From Streptomyces sp. ASQP_92 (GTDB lineage: Bacteria; Actinomycetota; Actinomycetes; Streptomycetales; Streptomycetaceae): a DNA stretch of 64,000 nt. A model generated the notes under the pieces. The model had not been told where the DNA came from, made no database searches, and worked only from the letters and a program-made list of their open reading frames with translations. Location of the stretch: assembly GCF_025399895.1 (NCBI RefSeq), contig NZ_JAODUA010000015.1, positions 62,001 to 126,000 of the forward strand. Reading direction: 5' to 3'. The position numbers and the translations under genes are program-made. Of this stretch, positions 43,509 to 52,528 are shown in pieces (within the stretch, counting starts at the first letter, position 1; each line of letters begins with the position of its first letter).

Positions 43509-44477
43509 ATGAATCCGGCGATTGCGTGTGTCGTTCCCTGCTACAACGAAGAGGCGGCCATCGGCAAGGTCGTCCACGACCTGCGCGCGTCCCTGCCCGA
43601 GGCCATCATCTATGTGTACGACAACGCCTCCACGGACAACACTGTGGCCGAAGCGCTGAAGGCGGGCGCCGTCGTACGCCATGAGCCCCGCAAGGGCAAG
43701 GGCAACGTCATCCGCCGCGCCTTCGCCGACATCGAGGCCGACGCCCTCCTCATCATCGACGGCGACGACACCTACGACGCGTCGCGCGCCCGCGAAATGG
43801 TCGAGCTTCTCTTCGAGGGCCCGTACGACCAGGTGGTCGGCGCGCGCCGGGAGATAGTCGACACCGCTTACCGGGCGGGCCACGCGGTCGGCAACAAGAT
43901 GCTCACCGGCACCGTGCGCTCGCTGTTCGGCAACGACGTCAGCGACATGCTCAGCGGCTACCGCGTCTTCTCGCGCCGCTACATCAAGTCCTTCCCCGCG
44001 CTGTCGCACGAGTTCGAGACCGAGACCGAGATGACGGTCCACGCCCTCAGCCTGCGGCTGCCCACCGCCGAGATGGAGGTCGACTTCAAGGACCGCCCGG
44101 CCGGCAGCGTCAGCAAGCTGCGCACCTACCGCGACGGCTGGCGCATCCTGAAGCTCATCCTCGGGCTCGCCCGCCGTCAGCGCCCCTCGCTGTTCCACTC
44201 CGTCGTCGCCGGTCTCCTGACGCTCATCTCCCTCGCCCTGGGCGTTCCGCTGATCAGCGAGTTCATCCGGACCGGGACGGTGCCGCGTCTTCCCACCGCC
44301 GTGCTGGCCGCCGCGATCATGATCATCGCGGTTCTGGTGCTGCTGGTCGGGTACATCCTGGAATCGTTCATGCACATGCGTCAGGAGCAGGCGCGCCTCG
44401 CCCACCTGAGGTACCCGGCGCCGACCCGCGACACGGACTTCGTGCCGGACATGCTCCAGGACGCCAAGAAGGTCTGA
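43509..44477 (+). CDS. polyprenyl-phosphate sugar transferase (GtrB/DPM1-like GT2)
   Basis: A 322-aa GT-A family 2 glycosyltransferase. Catalytic motifs are VVPCYNEEAAIGKVVHDLR, DNASTDNT and the metal-binding DxD in LIIDGDDTYD. LSGYRVFSRRYIKSFPAL and FKDRPAGSVSKLRTYRDG are typical of the dolichyl/bactoprenyl-phosphate branch. Two C-terminal membrane helices (about 225-285) anchor it. It would load glucose or mannose onto polyprenyl phosphate at the inner membrane face for the divergent GtrA/GT-C protein. ATG 43509 follows GCGAGGG. A strong terminator lies 18 bp after the stop. Confidence 0.9.
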   Translation: MNPAIACVVPCYNEEAAIGKVVHDLRASLPEAIIYVYDNASTDNTVAEALKAGAVVRHEPRKGKGNVIRRAFADIEADALLIIDGDDTYDASRAREMVELLFEGPYDQVVGARREIVDTAYRAGHAVGNKMLTGTVRSLFGNDVSDMLSGYRVFSRRYIKSFPALSHEFETETEMTVHALSLRLPTAEMEVDFKDRPAGSVSKLRTYRDGWRILKLILGLARRQRPSLFHSVVAGLLTLISLALGVPLISEFIRTGTVPRLPTAVLAAAIMIIAVLVLLVGYILESFMHMRQEQARLAHLRYPAPTRDTDFVPDMLQDAKKV

Positions 44478-44494
44478 CCCGCGCGACAAGCGAC

Positions 44495-44528
44495 GATCCG
44501 CCCGGCGCCTCGGAGCGCCGGGCGGATC
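44495..44528. terminator. strong bidirectional hairpin terminator
   Basis: A perfect 14-bp stem GATCCGCCCGGCGC / GCGCCGGGCGGATC with loop CTCGGA, followed by CTTGTTG, lies between the convergent GT2 and GH6 genes. Confidence 0.9.
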
Positions 44529-44658
44529 CTTGTTGTGGGGCGCCGCCGCGCCCCGTCCGGCCGTACGCCACCTGGGTGGACCCGGTGGGCCGATCGGGTA
44601 CAGGAGGACGCGGCGGCCACCGCGCCGGACAAGGGCCGGGGGCCGCCGCGCCGGACGC

Positions 44659-46404
44659 TCAGAGCGCCGGGTCGGCGTTCTTCAGCAGCTCCTGGAACTG
44701 GGCCGAGAACCATCGGCCCGCCAGCGGGGCGTTGGGCAGGGCGCCCGACATGTTGTTGCCGTTGCGGACGTTGCCGGTGTAGGTCGGGTCACACATTCGG
44801 TCGAACCCCTTGCCCTCGTCGTTCGGGATCGCCGAGCTGGACCCGTCGGACTCGCCCGGAGGCTTCACCCACAGGTACGCGTCGATGCCCGGCTCGGGCG
44901 CCGCCTTCGGCCGTTCACCCAGACCCGCACCGGCCTGGTTGCACCAGTTGCCCAGGTGGATGCGGCGGTCGGTGCGGCTGCCGTTGACATAGGCGTCCAC
45001 GCTCGACTTCGCGGCAGGCCCGCTCGGGCGCGCCGCGCCGCCCCAGCCGTTGCGGGAGGTGTCGATCAGCATGCCGATGCTCGGGCTGAACCCGGCCGTC
45101 ACCAGCCGGGAGCGGAACGCCTGCGTGTACGACAGTTCGTCGACGTACCGGTTCCAGTCCACCCACTTCGACTGGCGCACCGACGTGCCGTTCACGGAGT
45201 CGTCGATCGAATAGTAAGGCTCCTTCAGCGCCCCGTAGTTGGCAGTGTTGCTGACGAAGCCGGTGACGTACTCCAGCTTGGAGCCGGACGCCTGGGCGGC
45301 CTGGGCGAACAGATCGGCGGACGCGCCGAAGTTGTCGTCCCAGCCGAGCCAGCCGTGGTGGCCGGCGTCGATGTAGTTGTAGACGTTGGAGATCGGCCCG
45401 AACTTCGAGAGGGCGTATCCCACGCCGTTGACGTAGTTGCCGTTGGCCTTCATGGTGTCGCAGGCCGCAGTGGCGGTGGGCCGGCCACCGGCGTTCGTCA
45501 CCAGGTTGGGCAGCGAGTCGATCTCCACCACCGTGGTGATGCGCAGCGAGGCGTATTTGGGGTCGGCGAAGATCGCGGCTATGGGATCGATGAACTGGCT
45601 CTTGTACCGGTCGAGTTCGGTCGGTCCCAGCTCTCCGTTGGAGGCCAGCGCGGCGCAGTCGCGCCCCGGCAGGTCGTAGATGACGAAGTTGATGGCCAGC
45701 GGCTGACCGCCCGCCTGCCGCAGCGCCTCGTCGAGGTGGGCGCGTACGCCCATGCCGCCGTTCACGCCGTTGATGGCGGCGATCCGGTCGAGCCAGACGG
45801 AGGTCGAGGTGTTGGCGACGGCGCTGCCGCCCGGCTCGGCCGCGGCCTTGGCCTTCCACTCCGGGTTGACGTACAGCTTGGCGCCCGCGAAGGGGTTGTC
45901 CGCCTTGCCGCCGGTGGGCGGCGGAGTCGTGGTCGGTGACGGGCTGGGCGAGCCGGTGGGGGAGGGGGTGCCCGGGCCGGTGCAGGCGGTGCCGTTGACG
46001 GCGAAGGCGGTGGGGGCGGCGTTGGTGCCGCTGTAGGTGAACTGACCGCCGGGGGAGACCGAGCCGCCCGGCGCGATCGTCCGGTTCCAGTCGAGGTTCT
46101 TGACCGTGACGGTCCTGCCCGACTGCGACCAGGCGCCGTTCCAGCCGCTGCTGAGCTGCTGGTTGCCCGCGTAGTCGTAGGTCAGTGCCCAGCCGTCGAT
46201 CGCCGAGGTGCCGGCATTGCTGACCGTGACCGTGGCGGTGAAGCCCGAACCCCAGTCGTTGGTCTGGTAGTTGACGCTGCACCCCAGGCTCGCGGCCTGC
46301 GCTCCGGTCGGCAGGACCGCGGCCATACCGGCGGCGGCGACCAGGACGGTACAGGCGGAGAGCAGAGCGGTGCGTCGGGGTGACGCGGATGTCGTGCGGC
46401 TCAT
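44659..46404 (-). CDS. secreted cellulose 1,4-beta-cellobiosidase (CBM2-GH6)
   Basis: A 581-aa exocellulase. A signal peptide covers residues 1-37 (cut after GAQA). CBM2 lies at 38 to about 142, with paired Cys in LGCSVNYQTNDWGSG and NGTACTG. A Thr/Pro/Ser linker (about 143-168) leads to the GH6 domain (about 170-581). Catalytic motifs are VIYDLPGRDCAALASNGE and VVEIDSLPNLVTN, with the family Asp in place. It releases cellobiose from chain ends. ATG 46404 follows GAGAGGACATC. It is 45 bp after the GH5 gene on the same strand and probably transcribed from the CebR-controlled promoter upstream of that gene. Confidence 0.95.
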   Translation of the reverse strand: MSRTTSASPRRTALLSACTVLVAAAGMAAVLPTGAQAASLGCSVNYQTNDWGSGFTATVTVSNAGTSAIDGWALTYDYAGNQQLSSGWNGAWSQSGRTVTVKNLDWNRTIAPGGSVSPGGQFTYSGTNAAPTAFAVNGTACTGPGTPSPTGSPSPSPTTTPPPTGGKADNPFAGAKLYVNPEWKAKAAAEPGGSAVANTSTSVWLDRIAAINGVNGGMGVRAHLDEALRQAGGQPLAINFVIYDLPGRDCAALASNGELGPTELDRYKSQFIDPIAAIFADPKYASLRITTVVEIDSLPNLVTNAGGRPTATAACDTMKANGNYVNGVGYALSKFGPISNVYNYIDAGHHGWLGWDDNFGASADLFAQAAQASGSKLEYVTGFVSNTANYGALKEPYYSIDDSVNGTSVRQSKWVDWNRYVDELSYTQAFRSRLVTAGFSPSIGMLIDTSRNGWGGAARPSGPAAKSSVDAYVNGSRTDRRIHLGNWCNQAGAGLGERPKAAPEPGIDAYLWVKPPGESDGSSSAIPNDEGKGFDRMCDPTYTGNVRNGNNMSGALPNAPLAGRWFSAQFQELLKNADPAL

Positions 46405-46449
46405 GCGATGTCCTCTCGGGGGATCGAATGCTGGTGGAACAGGGGGCTT

Positions 46450-47913
46450 TCAGGAGGTGGTCAGGGCGCGCAGATGGTCGCGCAGTCCGGCGCCGTACGG
46501 GGTCGCGGTGCCGTCGTAGGAGGTGATCAGGGCCGGGCCCGCCGAACAGTCCCAGGTGTTCCAGGTCCAGCCCAGGTAGGAGGCGCCCCTGGCGTCCAGC
46601 CAGGCCATGGCGCGGTCGATGTAGGTGTGGCCGCAGTCGTTCTCGCCGATCTCGCCCGCCACGAGCGGCACCCGGGCCAGGACGGGTGCGAGGGTGGAGC
46701 TCCAACAGGACTCCGCGGCGCAGGTGTTGAAGTTGTATCCGTGCCAGGCCGCGCCCAGGTTCCCCGTTGGGTCGTGCGGCTGGTAGGTCAGCCACCGGCT
46801 CAGGTCGTTGGCGTACGCGAGCCCGCCCGCCAGAACGGTGTTGGTGGCGCCCGCACCGCGTACCGCGTCGAGCAGGTCCTGCATGCCGGCCACCTCGTAG
46901 CCGATGCCGGGGCAGGCGCCGCCGTCGCGCCAGCAGCGCCAGGCCGCGGCCGTGTCCGGGGTCGCGCGGTCCGGATAGGGCTCGTTGAACAGGTCGAAGA
47001 CCACCGCGGGATCGCCCTTGAAGGTGCCGGCGACACCGGACCAGAAGGCCGGCGCGTACTGGGCGTCCGGCATCGGCTTCTGGCAGGTGGCGTGGATGTC
47101 CTGGCAGGCCGAGGAGTTCCCCGCGTACACGCCGTGGCTCCAGTGCAGTTCGACGAGCGGGGTCATGCCGTGCGCCTCGACGCGTCGCACCACGTCCTGC
47201 ACGGCGGCGATGTAATGGGCCCCGCCGTACTCGGACTTGACGTTGTCCAGACCCAGCCAGCACTCCTCGTTGAGCGGGATGCGCACCGTGTTGGCGCCCC
47301 AGTCGGCGATCGCCTTGATCGCGGTGTCGTCGACCGGGCCGTCGAAGATGCCGTAGCCCTGCACGCACATGAACTCGCCGCCCGAGCGGTTCACACCGAG
47401 CAGCCGCCGGCCGGTGCCCGACGCGTCGATCAGTTGATTGCCGGACACCCTGAGGGCGGGCGCTCCGCCGGAGCCCGGGGGCTGGGTCGGCCCCGAACCG
47501 GTGTTGCACGCAACGCCGTTGAGTGTGAAGGCCGTCGGCGCCGGATTTGCGCCCGACCAGGAGGCGAGGAAGCCGAGCGTGACGCCCGCGCCCGTGGCGA
47601 GCGTCCCGTTCCAGCTCTCGTTGACGGCACTGACCGCCGCACCGCCGGACTGGGACCACTGGGCGCCCCAGCCCTGCGTGAGTCTCTGCCCGGCCGGGAA
47701 GTCGAAGCCGAGCCGCCAACTGCTCAGCGGAGCGGCGTTGTTGGTGACTTTCACACTGCCCTGGAACCCGCCGTCCCACTGGCCCGTCACGGCGTACTCC
47801 ACCGTGCAGGCCGGGGCGGCCGCGGCCGCCTGGAGGGGCGAAGGCGCCAGGAGGCCGACGGCCAGGAGCAGGCCGCCGAGCAGAAGGGGAACAAGGCGCG
47901 GGGGGTGTCGCAT
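46450..47913 (-). CDS. secreted endoglucanase (CBM2-GH5)
   Basis: A 487-aa cellulase. A signal peptide covers about residues 1-34. CBM2 follows at about 36-137 (ACTVEYAVTGQWDGGFQGSV, then GVACNTG). A short Pro/Gly linker leads to GH5 at about 150-487. The acid/base Glu lies in VFDLFNEPYPD and the nucleophile Glu in LVAGEIGENDCGH; HGYNFN carries the active-site His-Tyr. It cuts cellulose internally. I start at ATG 47913, eight bases after AAGGAG; the frame extends further upstream over the operator region without a good start. It is divergent from GH48, with two CebR-like boxes between. Confidence 0.93.
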   Translation of the reverse strand: MRHPPRLVPLLLGGLLLAVGLLAPSPLQAAAAAPACTVEYAVTGQWDGGFQGSVKVTNNAAPLSSWRLGFDFPAGQRLTQGWGAQWSQSGGAAVSAVNESWNGTLATGAGVTLGFLASWSGANPAPTAFTLNGVACNTGSGPTQPPGSGGAPALRVSGNQLIDASGTGRRLLGVNRSGGEFMCVQGYGIFDGPVDDTAIKAIADWGANTVRIPLNEECWLGLDNVKSEYGGAHYIAAVQDVVRRVEAHGMTPLVELHWSHGVYAGNSSACQDIHATCQKPMPDAQYAPAFWSGVAGTFKGDPAVVFDLFNEPYPDRATPDTAAAWRCWRDGGACPGIGYEVAGMQDLLDAVRGAGATNTVLAGGLAYANDLSRWLTYQPHDPTGNLGAAWHGYNFNTCAAESCWSSTLAPVLARVPLVAGEIGENDCGHTYIDRAMAWLDARGASYLGWTWNTWDCSAGPALITSYDGTATPYGAGLRDHLRALTTS

Positions 47914-47959
47914 GAGCGACTCCTTGCAGCTCGGGCGTGCTTGACGCACGTCGACTGAA

Positions 47960-47973
47960 TGGAACCGCTCCCA
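47960..47973. promoter_or_regulatory. degenerate CebR-type operator
   Basis: TGGAACCGCTCCCA differs from the known CebR box TGGGAGCGCTCCCA at two positions. It lies 47 bp upstream of the GH5 start on the GH5-proximal side. Confidence 0.75.
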
Positions 47974-48101
47974 CTGGTTGGTTCGGAGGTTAGCGCCCAA
48001 CTGCCGTGTGTGCCAGGGCACTTGTCAAAGTCTTCAATCGAAAGAATTCGATGTGCGAATCGCGGAGCCACTCTTGACAGCTCCTCGCGCCTCCACCACT
48101 T

Positions 48102-48115
48102 TGGGAGCGCTCCCA
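48102..48115. promoter_or_regulatory. perfect CebR-type operator
   Basis: TGGGAGCGCTCCCA is an exact 14-bp palindrome and matches the established CebR (cello-oligosaccharide repressor) box of Streptomyces. It lies 64 bp before the GH48 start, just after a TTGACA at 48074-48079, so a bound repressor would cover the -10 region. Confidence 0.9.
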
Positions 48116-48179
48116 CTGGTTCAAAGCTTGCGCACAGCACCGCGTCCCCCGTCGCCGAGCCGCTTGGAGTGACCCCCAC

Positions 48180-51101
48180 ATGCCTTCGCGCACCAGACCC
48201 CGACGCGGCCTCCGCCGCAGGCTCCTCATGTACGCCACAGCGCTCTCGCTGCCCCTCGCGGCGAGCGTCGTCGAGGCGGGCCCCGCCGCTCACGCCGCCT
48301 CCGTGCAGTGCGGTGTCGACTACCAGGTCAACGACTGGGGCTCCGGCTTCACCGCCGCCCTCACCCTCACCAACCGCGGCTCCGCAGCCCTCGACGGCTG
48401 GACGCTGACGTACGACTACGGCGGCAACCAGCAACTGTCCAACGGCTGGAACGGCACCTGGTCCCAGACCGCGAAGACGGTCACGGTCAAGGCCGCCGAC
48501 TGGAACAAGACCGTCGCCGCGGGCGCCGCCGTCACCACCGGCGCCCAGTTCACCTACAGCGGCACCAACACGGCGCCCACCTCCTTCGCTGTCAATGGCA
48601 CCCCGTGCACCGGCGCCCACCAGCCGCCCGTCAGCGTCCTGACCAGCCCGGCACCGGGCGCCACCTACACGGCAGGCGACCCGGTGCCGCTCGCCGCGAC
48701 GGCGGCCGCCGCCGACGGCGCGTCCATCGCCAAGGTCGAGTTCTACAGCGACACCACCCTGCTCGGCACGGACACGACCGCGCCCTACACCCTCTCCGCG
48801 GCCGGGCTCGCGGCGGGGGACTACTCCCTGTATGCCAAGGCGTACGACAGCCTGGGCGCCTCGGCCGAGTCCGCGCCCGTGGGCATCCATGTCACCAGCG
48901 GCCCCGCCGTGGTGGCCTCGCCCACCCAACTCTCCGTCCAGCAGGGCAAGTCGGCGACGTTCGACGTGAAGCTGTCCACGCAGCCGGCCGCCAGCGTGAC
49001 CGTGACGACCGCCCGCACCTCCGGCCAGACCGGGCTCTCCCTGACGTCCGGCGCGAGCCTGACGTTCACCCCGTCGAACTGGAACACCGCGCAAAAGGCC
49101 ACGGTGACCGCCGACGCCACCGGTACCGGCGCGGCCGTGTTCGCGGCAACGGCTCCCGGCCACACCAAGGCCGAGGTCACCGCCACCGAACTGGCCGCCT
49201 CCAAGACGTACGACGCGCGCTTCCTCACCCTGTACGGGAAGATCACCGATCCGGCGAACGGCTACTTCTCGCCCAAGGGCATCCCGTACCACTCGGTGGA
49301 GACGCTCATCGTGGAGGCCCCCGACCAGGGGCACGAGACCACATCGGAGGCCTACAGCTATCTGACCTGGCTCCAGGCCATGTACGGCAAGGTGAGCGGG
49401 GACTGGTCCAAGTTCAACGGGGCCTGGGACATCATGGAGAAGTACATGATCCCCACCCACGCGGACCAGCCCACCACCTCCTTCTACAACGCCTCCAAGC
49501 CGGCCACCTACGCCCCCGAGGGAGACCTCCCCTCGCAGTACCCGGCGCAGCTGGACCCCTCGGTCCCGGTCGGGAACGACCCCATCGCGGGTGAGCTGAA
49601 GAGCGCGTACGGCACCGACGACATCTACGGCATGCACTGGCTGGAGGACGTGGACAACGTCTACGGCTACGGCAACGCCCCCGGTGCCTGCGAGTCCGGG
49701 CCGGGCGCCGCGGGGCCGTCCTACATCAACACCTTCCAGCGCGGCCCCCAGGAGTCCGTCTGGGAAACGGTGCCCCAGCCGACCTGTGACATCTTCAAGT
49801 ACGGTGGAAAGAACGGGTACTTGGACCTGTTCACCAAGGACTCCTCGTACAGCAGGCAGTGGAAGTACACCGACGCCCCCGACGCCGACGCACGCGCCGT
49901 GCAGGCCGCCTACTGGGCGGATGTGTGGGCCAAGCAGCAGGGCAAGGGCGCCTCGGTGGGCGCGACCGTCGCCAAGGCGGCCAAGATGGGCGACTATCTG
50001 CGCTACGCCATGTACGACAAGTACTTCAAGCAGCAGGGCAACTGCGTCGGGCCGACCACCTGCCCGGCCGGCAGCGGCAAGAACAGCTCCAGCTATCTGC
50101 TCTCCTGGTACTACGCCTGGGGCGGCGCCACCGACACCTCGGCGGGCTGGTCCTGGCGCATCGGCTCCAGCCATGTGCACGGCGGCTACCAGAACCCGCT
50201 CGCCGCGTGGGCGCTGAGCTCGAACGCCGACCTCAAGCCCAAGTCGGCGACGGGAGCGGCCGATTGGAGCACCAGCCTCAAGCGGCAGCTGGAGTTCTAC
50301 CGCTGGCTCCAGTCCAACGAGGGCGCCATCGCGGGCGGCGCCACCAACAGCTGGCAGGGCCGGTACGCGACCCCGCCGGCCGGCACACCCACCTTCTACG
50401 GCATGTACTACGACGAGGCGCCCGTCTACCACGACCCGCCCTCCAATCAGTGGTTCGGCTTCCAGGCCTGGTCGATGGAGCGGGTCGCCGAGTACTACCA
50501 GCAGACGGGAGACACGGCCGCCAAGACCGTCCTCGACAAGTGGGTCGCCTGGGCGCTGTCCAAGACGACGGTGAACCCCGACGGCACCTACCGCATCCCC
50601 GCCACCCTCCAGTGGTCCGGCAAGCCCGAGACGTGGAACCCGGCCGCTCCCGGGGCCAACGCGGGCCTGCATGTCACCGTCGCCGACTACACCGACGACG
50701 TGGGTGTCGCCGCCGCCTTCGCCAAGACCCTCACCTACTACGGCGCCAAGTCGGGCAACACGGCGGCGAAGACGACGGCCAAGGCGCTGATCGACGGCAT
50801 GTGGAACCACGACCAGGACGCCCTGGGCATCGCGGTCCCCGAGACCCGTACCGACTACAAGCGGTTCGCCGACCCGGTGTACGTGCCGAGCGGCTGGACC
50901 GGGACCATGCCGAACGGTGACACCATCGACTCGGCCTCCACCTTCTCCTCGCTGCGCTCCTTCTACAAGAACGACCCGGCCTGGTCGAAGATCGAGACCT
51001 ATCTCGCGGGCGGCGCCGCGCCCGTCTTCACCTACCACCGGTTCTGGGCCCAGGCCGACATAGCGATGGCCATGGGCGCATACGCGGAGCTGCTCGAATA
51101 G
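48180..51101 (+). CDS. secreted exocellulase (CBM2-Ig-like-beta module-GH48)
   Basis: A 973-aa processive cellulase. A signal peptide covers residues 1-39. CBM2 lies at about 41-141, with a Cys pair in VQCGVDYQVNDWGSG and GTPCTG. An Ig-like module (about 148-240, PVSVLTSPAPGATYTAGDPV) and a second beta module (about 243-335, VVASPTQLSVQQGKSATFDV) precede GH48 (about 340-973). The core includes YFSPKGIPYHSVETLIVEAP, GHETTSEAYSY with the conserved Glu, and YGMHWLEDVDN. GH48 attacks cellulose from reducing ends with GH6/GH5 partners. ATG 48180 follows GGAGTGACC. It is directly controlled by the perfect CebR box. Confidence 0.95.
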   Translation: MPSRTRPRRGLRRRLLMYATALSLPLAASVVEAGPAAHAASVQCGVDYQVNDWGSGFTAALTLTNRGSAALDGWTLTYDYGGNQQLSNGWNGTWSQTAKTVTVKAADWNKTVAAGAAVTTGAQFTYSGTNTAPTSFAVNGTPCTGAHQPPVSVLTSPAPGATYTAGDPVPLAATAAAADGASIAKVEFYSDTTLLGTDTTAPYTLSAAGLAAGDYSLYAKAYDSLGASAESAPVGIHVTSGPAVVASPTQLSVQQGKSATFDVKLSTQPAASVTVTTARTSGQTGLSLTSGASLTFTPSNWNTAQKATVTADATGTGAAVFAATAPGHTKAEVTATELAASKTYDARFLTLYGKITDPANGYFSPKGIPYHSVETLIVEAPDQGHETTSEAYSYLTWLQAMYGKVSGDWSKFNGAWDIMEKYMIPTHADQPTTSFYNASKPATYAPEGDLPSQYPAQLDPSVPVGNDPIAGELKSAYGTDDIYGMHWLEDVDNVYGYGNAPGACESGPGAAGPSYINTFQRGPQESVWETVPQPTCDIFKYGGKNGYLDLFTKDSSYSRQWKYTDAPDADARAVQAAYWADVWAKQQGKGASVGATVAKAAKMGDYLRYAMYDKYFKQQGNCVGPTTCPAGSGKNSSSYLLSWYYAWGGATDTSAGWSWRIGSSHVHGGYQNPLAAWALSSNADLKPKSATGAADWSTSLKRQLEFYRWLQSNEGAIAGGATNSWQGRYATPPAGTPTFYGMYYDEAPVYHDPPSNQWFGFQAWSMERVAEYYQQTGDTAAKTVLDKWVAWALSKTTVNPDGTYRIPATLQWSGKPETWNPAAPGANAGLHVTVADYTDDVGVAAAFAKTLTYYGAKSGNTAAKTTAKALIDGMWNHDQDALGIAVPETRTDYKRFADPVYVPSGWTGTMPNGDTIDSASTFSSLRSFYKNDPAWSKIETYLAGGAAPVFTYHRFWAQADIAMAMGAYAELLE

Positions 51102-51119
51102 CGGGAGTACCAGCTCCGT

Positions 51120-51161
51120 GCCCCGGTCCGTCCGGCCCGCCCCGCGCGGACGGACCGGGGC
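51120..51161. terminator. strong bidirectional hairpin terminator
   Basis: A perfect 15-bp stem GCCCCGGTCCGTCCG / CGGACGGACCGGGGC with a 12-nt loop lies 18 bp after the GH48 stop. It serves the convergent GH48 and pectate lyase genes. Confidence 0.9.
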
Positions 51162-51207
51162 CTTCCCGTGCGAAGGGGGCGCGAGTCCCTTCACACGGGT
51201 CGCGGCT

Positions 51208-52518
51208 TCAGCCGGCCTTCCCCGCCCCCGCTCCCTTCGCCACGATGCCCGGCACCGAGCGCGCGTCATCCACATGGGTGCGCAGCGTCGGCGTCCAGCC
51301 GGCGCCGGAACGGAGCGCCTCGCCGGGCAGTTCCGCGTTGTGCACGGCGATGAGGTCGACCGGGCGGCCGTTGACGTAGTTGCCCGTGGCGGTGAGCGGC
51401 GCGTCACTCCACTTCTTGAGGACGCTCGCCGCGGACACCCCGCCGGGAAGCGTGAACGCGTTCTTCTCCGCGACGAGTTGGGACTGGTAGCCGATGCCGA
51501 AGACGTACTGGTACTTCTGGCTCCCGGTCACCGTGTACAGGTTGTTGTACGCGTCCACCTGGCCGAACCGTACGCGCGGGGCGCGCTCGACGATGCCCGC
51601 GAAGACGTTGTGATGCAGGGTGACCTTCAGCTTGCCCGCGTCGCTGGCGGCGGCCCCGTCGCTGTTGCCGATCATCAACGTCTTGTCGTGCTCCTTGAAC
51701 GCGTTCCAGGACACGGTCACGCGGTCGGCGCCCTTGACGATGTCCAGCTCGCCGTCGTGCCGCTCGTAGATCTTGCCGAAGTAGGAGGGCAGGGTGCTGT
51801 CCGGGTGGGCGCCGTCGGTGAAGGTGTCATGGTCCACCCACACATGAGTGGACCCGTAGACGACGGCGCTGTCGTACTCGGAGTTCCACGCGCCCGTCTT
51901 GTTGTCGTCGGTGGGGTCCCACTGCGGGAAGCAGTCCAGCGGGCTCTCCAGGGTCAGGTTGCGGACGATGACGTTGTCGACGCCCTTGATCTGGAGGCTG
52001 CCGCCCACGATGCCGGCGTTCGCACCGATGCCGACGATGGTGGTGTTGGACGGCACGTTCGCCTCGATCACCGGCTTCTGGCGCGCGCCGGAAGCCGCGC
52101 GCAGGTCCTCCTGAACTCCGCTCACCGGCCGGTCGTGGCCCCACACCGCCGGGTCATAGGCGGCGAGGTATTGGGCGAAGTCGTAGCCCGGCGCGGCGAA
52201 GGCGGAACAGCCGGAGGCCGCGGCGTTCAGGGTGCCCCGCACCTTGATGATCTTCGGTGCGTCGCCGCCCTTCTTCAGGGCTGCCTTGAACGCGTCCCAG
52301 GTGGTGACCGTGAAGACATGGGCCGCGTCGGCGCGCGCGCCGCCGGTGGTGCCGGAGCCCGCCGACCCCCAGCCGTCCCCCGCGGGAAGCGTGTCGCGTC
52401 CCGTGTCGCGGCTCTGCGCCTGGGCGGATCCCACGGCGGACGTCAGCGCGAGCACCAGCGCCGCGCACGCGGCCACCGCCGCCGTCCGGTGGACGCGAGT
52501 CGTGTGCGTGTGTGTCAT
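51208..52518 (-). CDS. secreted pectate lyase (PL1)
   Basis: A 436-aa polysaccharide lyase. A signal peptide covers about residues 1-34 (GSAQA). The parallel beta-helix shows NTTIVGIGANAGIVGGSLQI, the calcium-site strand VWVDHDTFTDGAHPD and the catalytic Arg in ERAPRVRFGQVDAYNNLY. It cleaves de-esterified polygalacturonate by beta-elimination. ATG 52518 follows GAGAGCC. It is the last gene of the leftward pectin operon, 10 bp after the acetylesterase. Confidence 0.92.
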   Translation of the reverse strand: MTHTHTTRVHRTAAVAACAALVLALTSAVGSAQAQSRDTGRDTLPAGDGWGSAGSGTTGGARADAAHVFTVTTWDAFKAALKKGGDAPKIIKVRGTLNAAASGCSAFAAPGYDFAQYLAAYDPAVWGHDRPVSGVQEDLRAASGARQKPVIEANVPSNTTIVGIGANAGIVGGSLQIKGVDNVIVRNLTLESPLDCFPQWDPTDDNKTGAWNSEYDSAVVYGSTHVWVDHDTFTDGAHPDSTLPSYFGKIYERHDGELDIVKGADRVTVSWNAFKEHDKTLMIGNSDGAAASDAGKLKVTLHHNVFAGIVERAPRVRFGQVDAYNNLYTVTGSQKYQYVFGIGYQSQLVAEKNAFTLPGGVSAASVLKKWSDAPLTATGNYVNGRPVDLIAVHNAELPGEALRSGAGWTPTLRTHVDDARSVPGIVAKGAGAGKAG

Positions 52519-52528
52519 AGGGCTCTCC

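Noticed and set aside
44915..47974. Minus-strand frame of about 1000 codons spanning GH5 and GH6 in another phase
   Set aside because: It runs out of phase through two well-defined secreted cellulases and across their stop and start sites.
47787..51407. Very long open frame on the minus strand across the GH48 gene
   Set aside because: It is the antisense of a clear GH48 coding sequence; long antisense frames are expected at this GC content, and its translation is Gly/Arg/Val-rich without motifs or a ribosome site.
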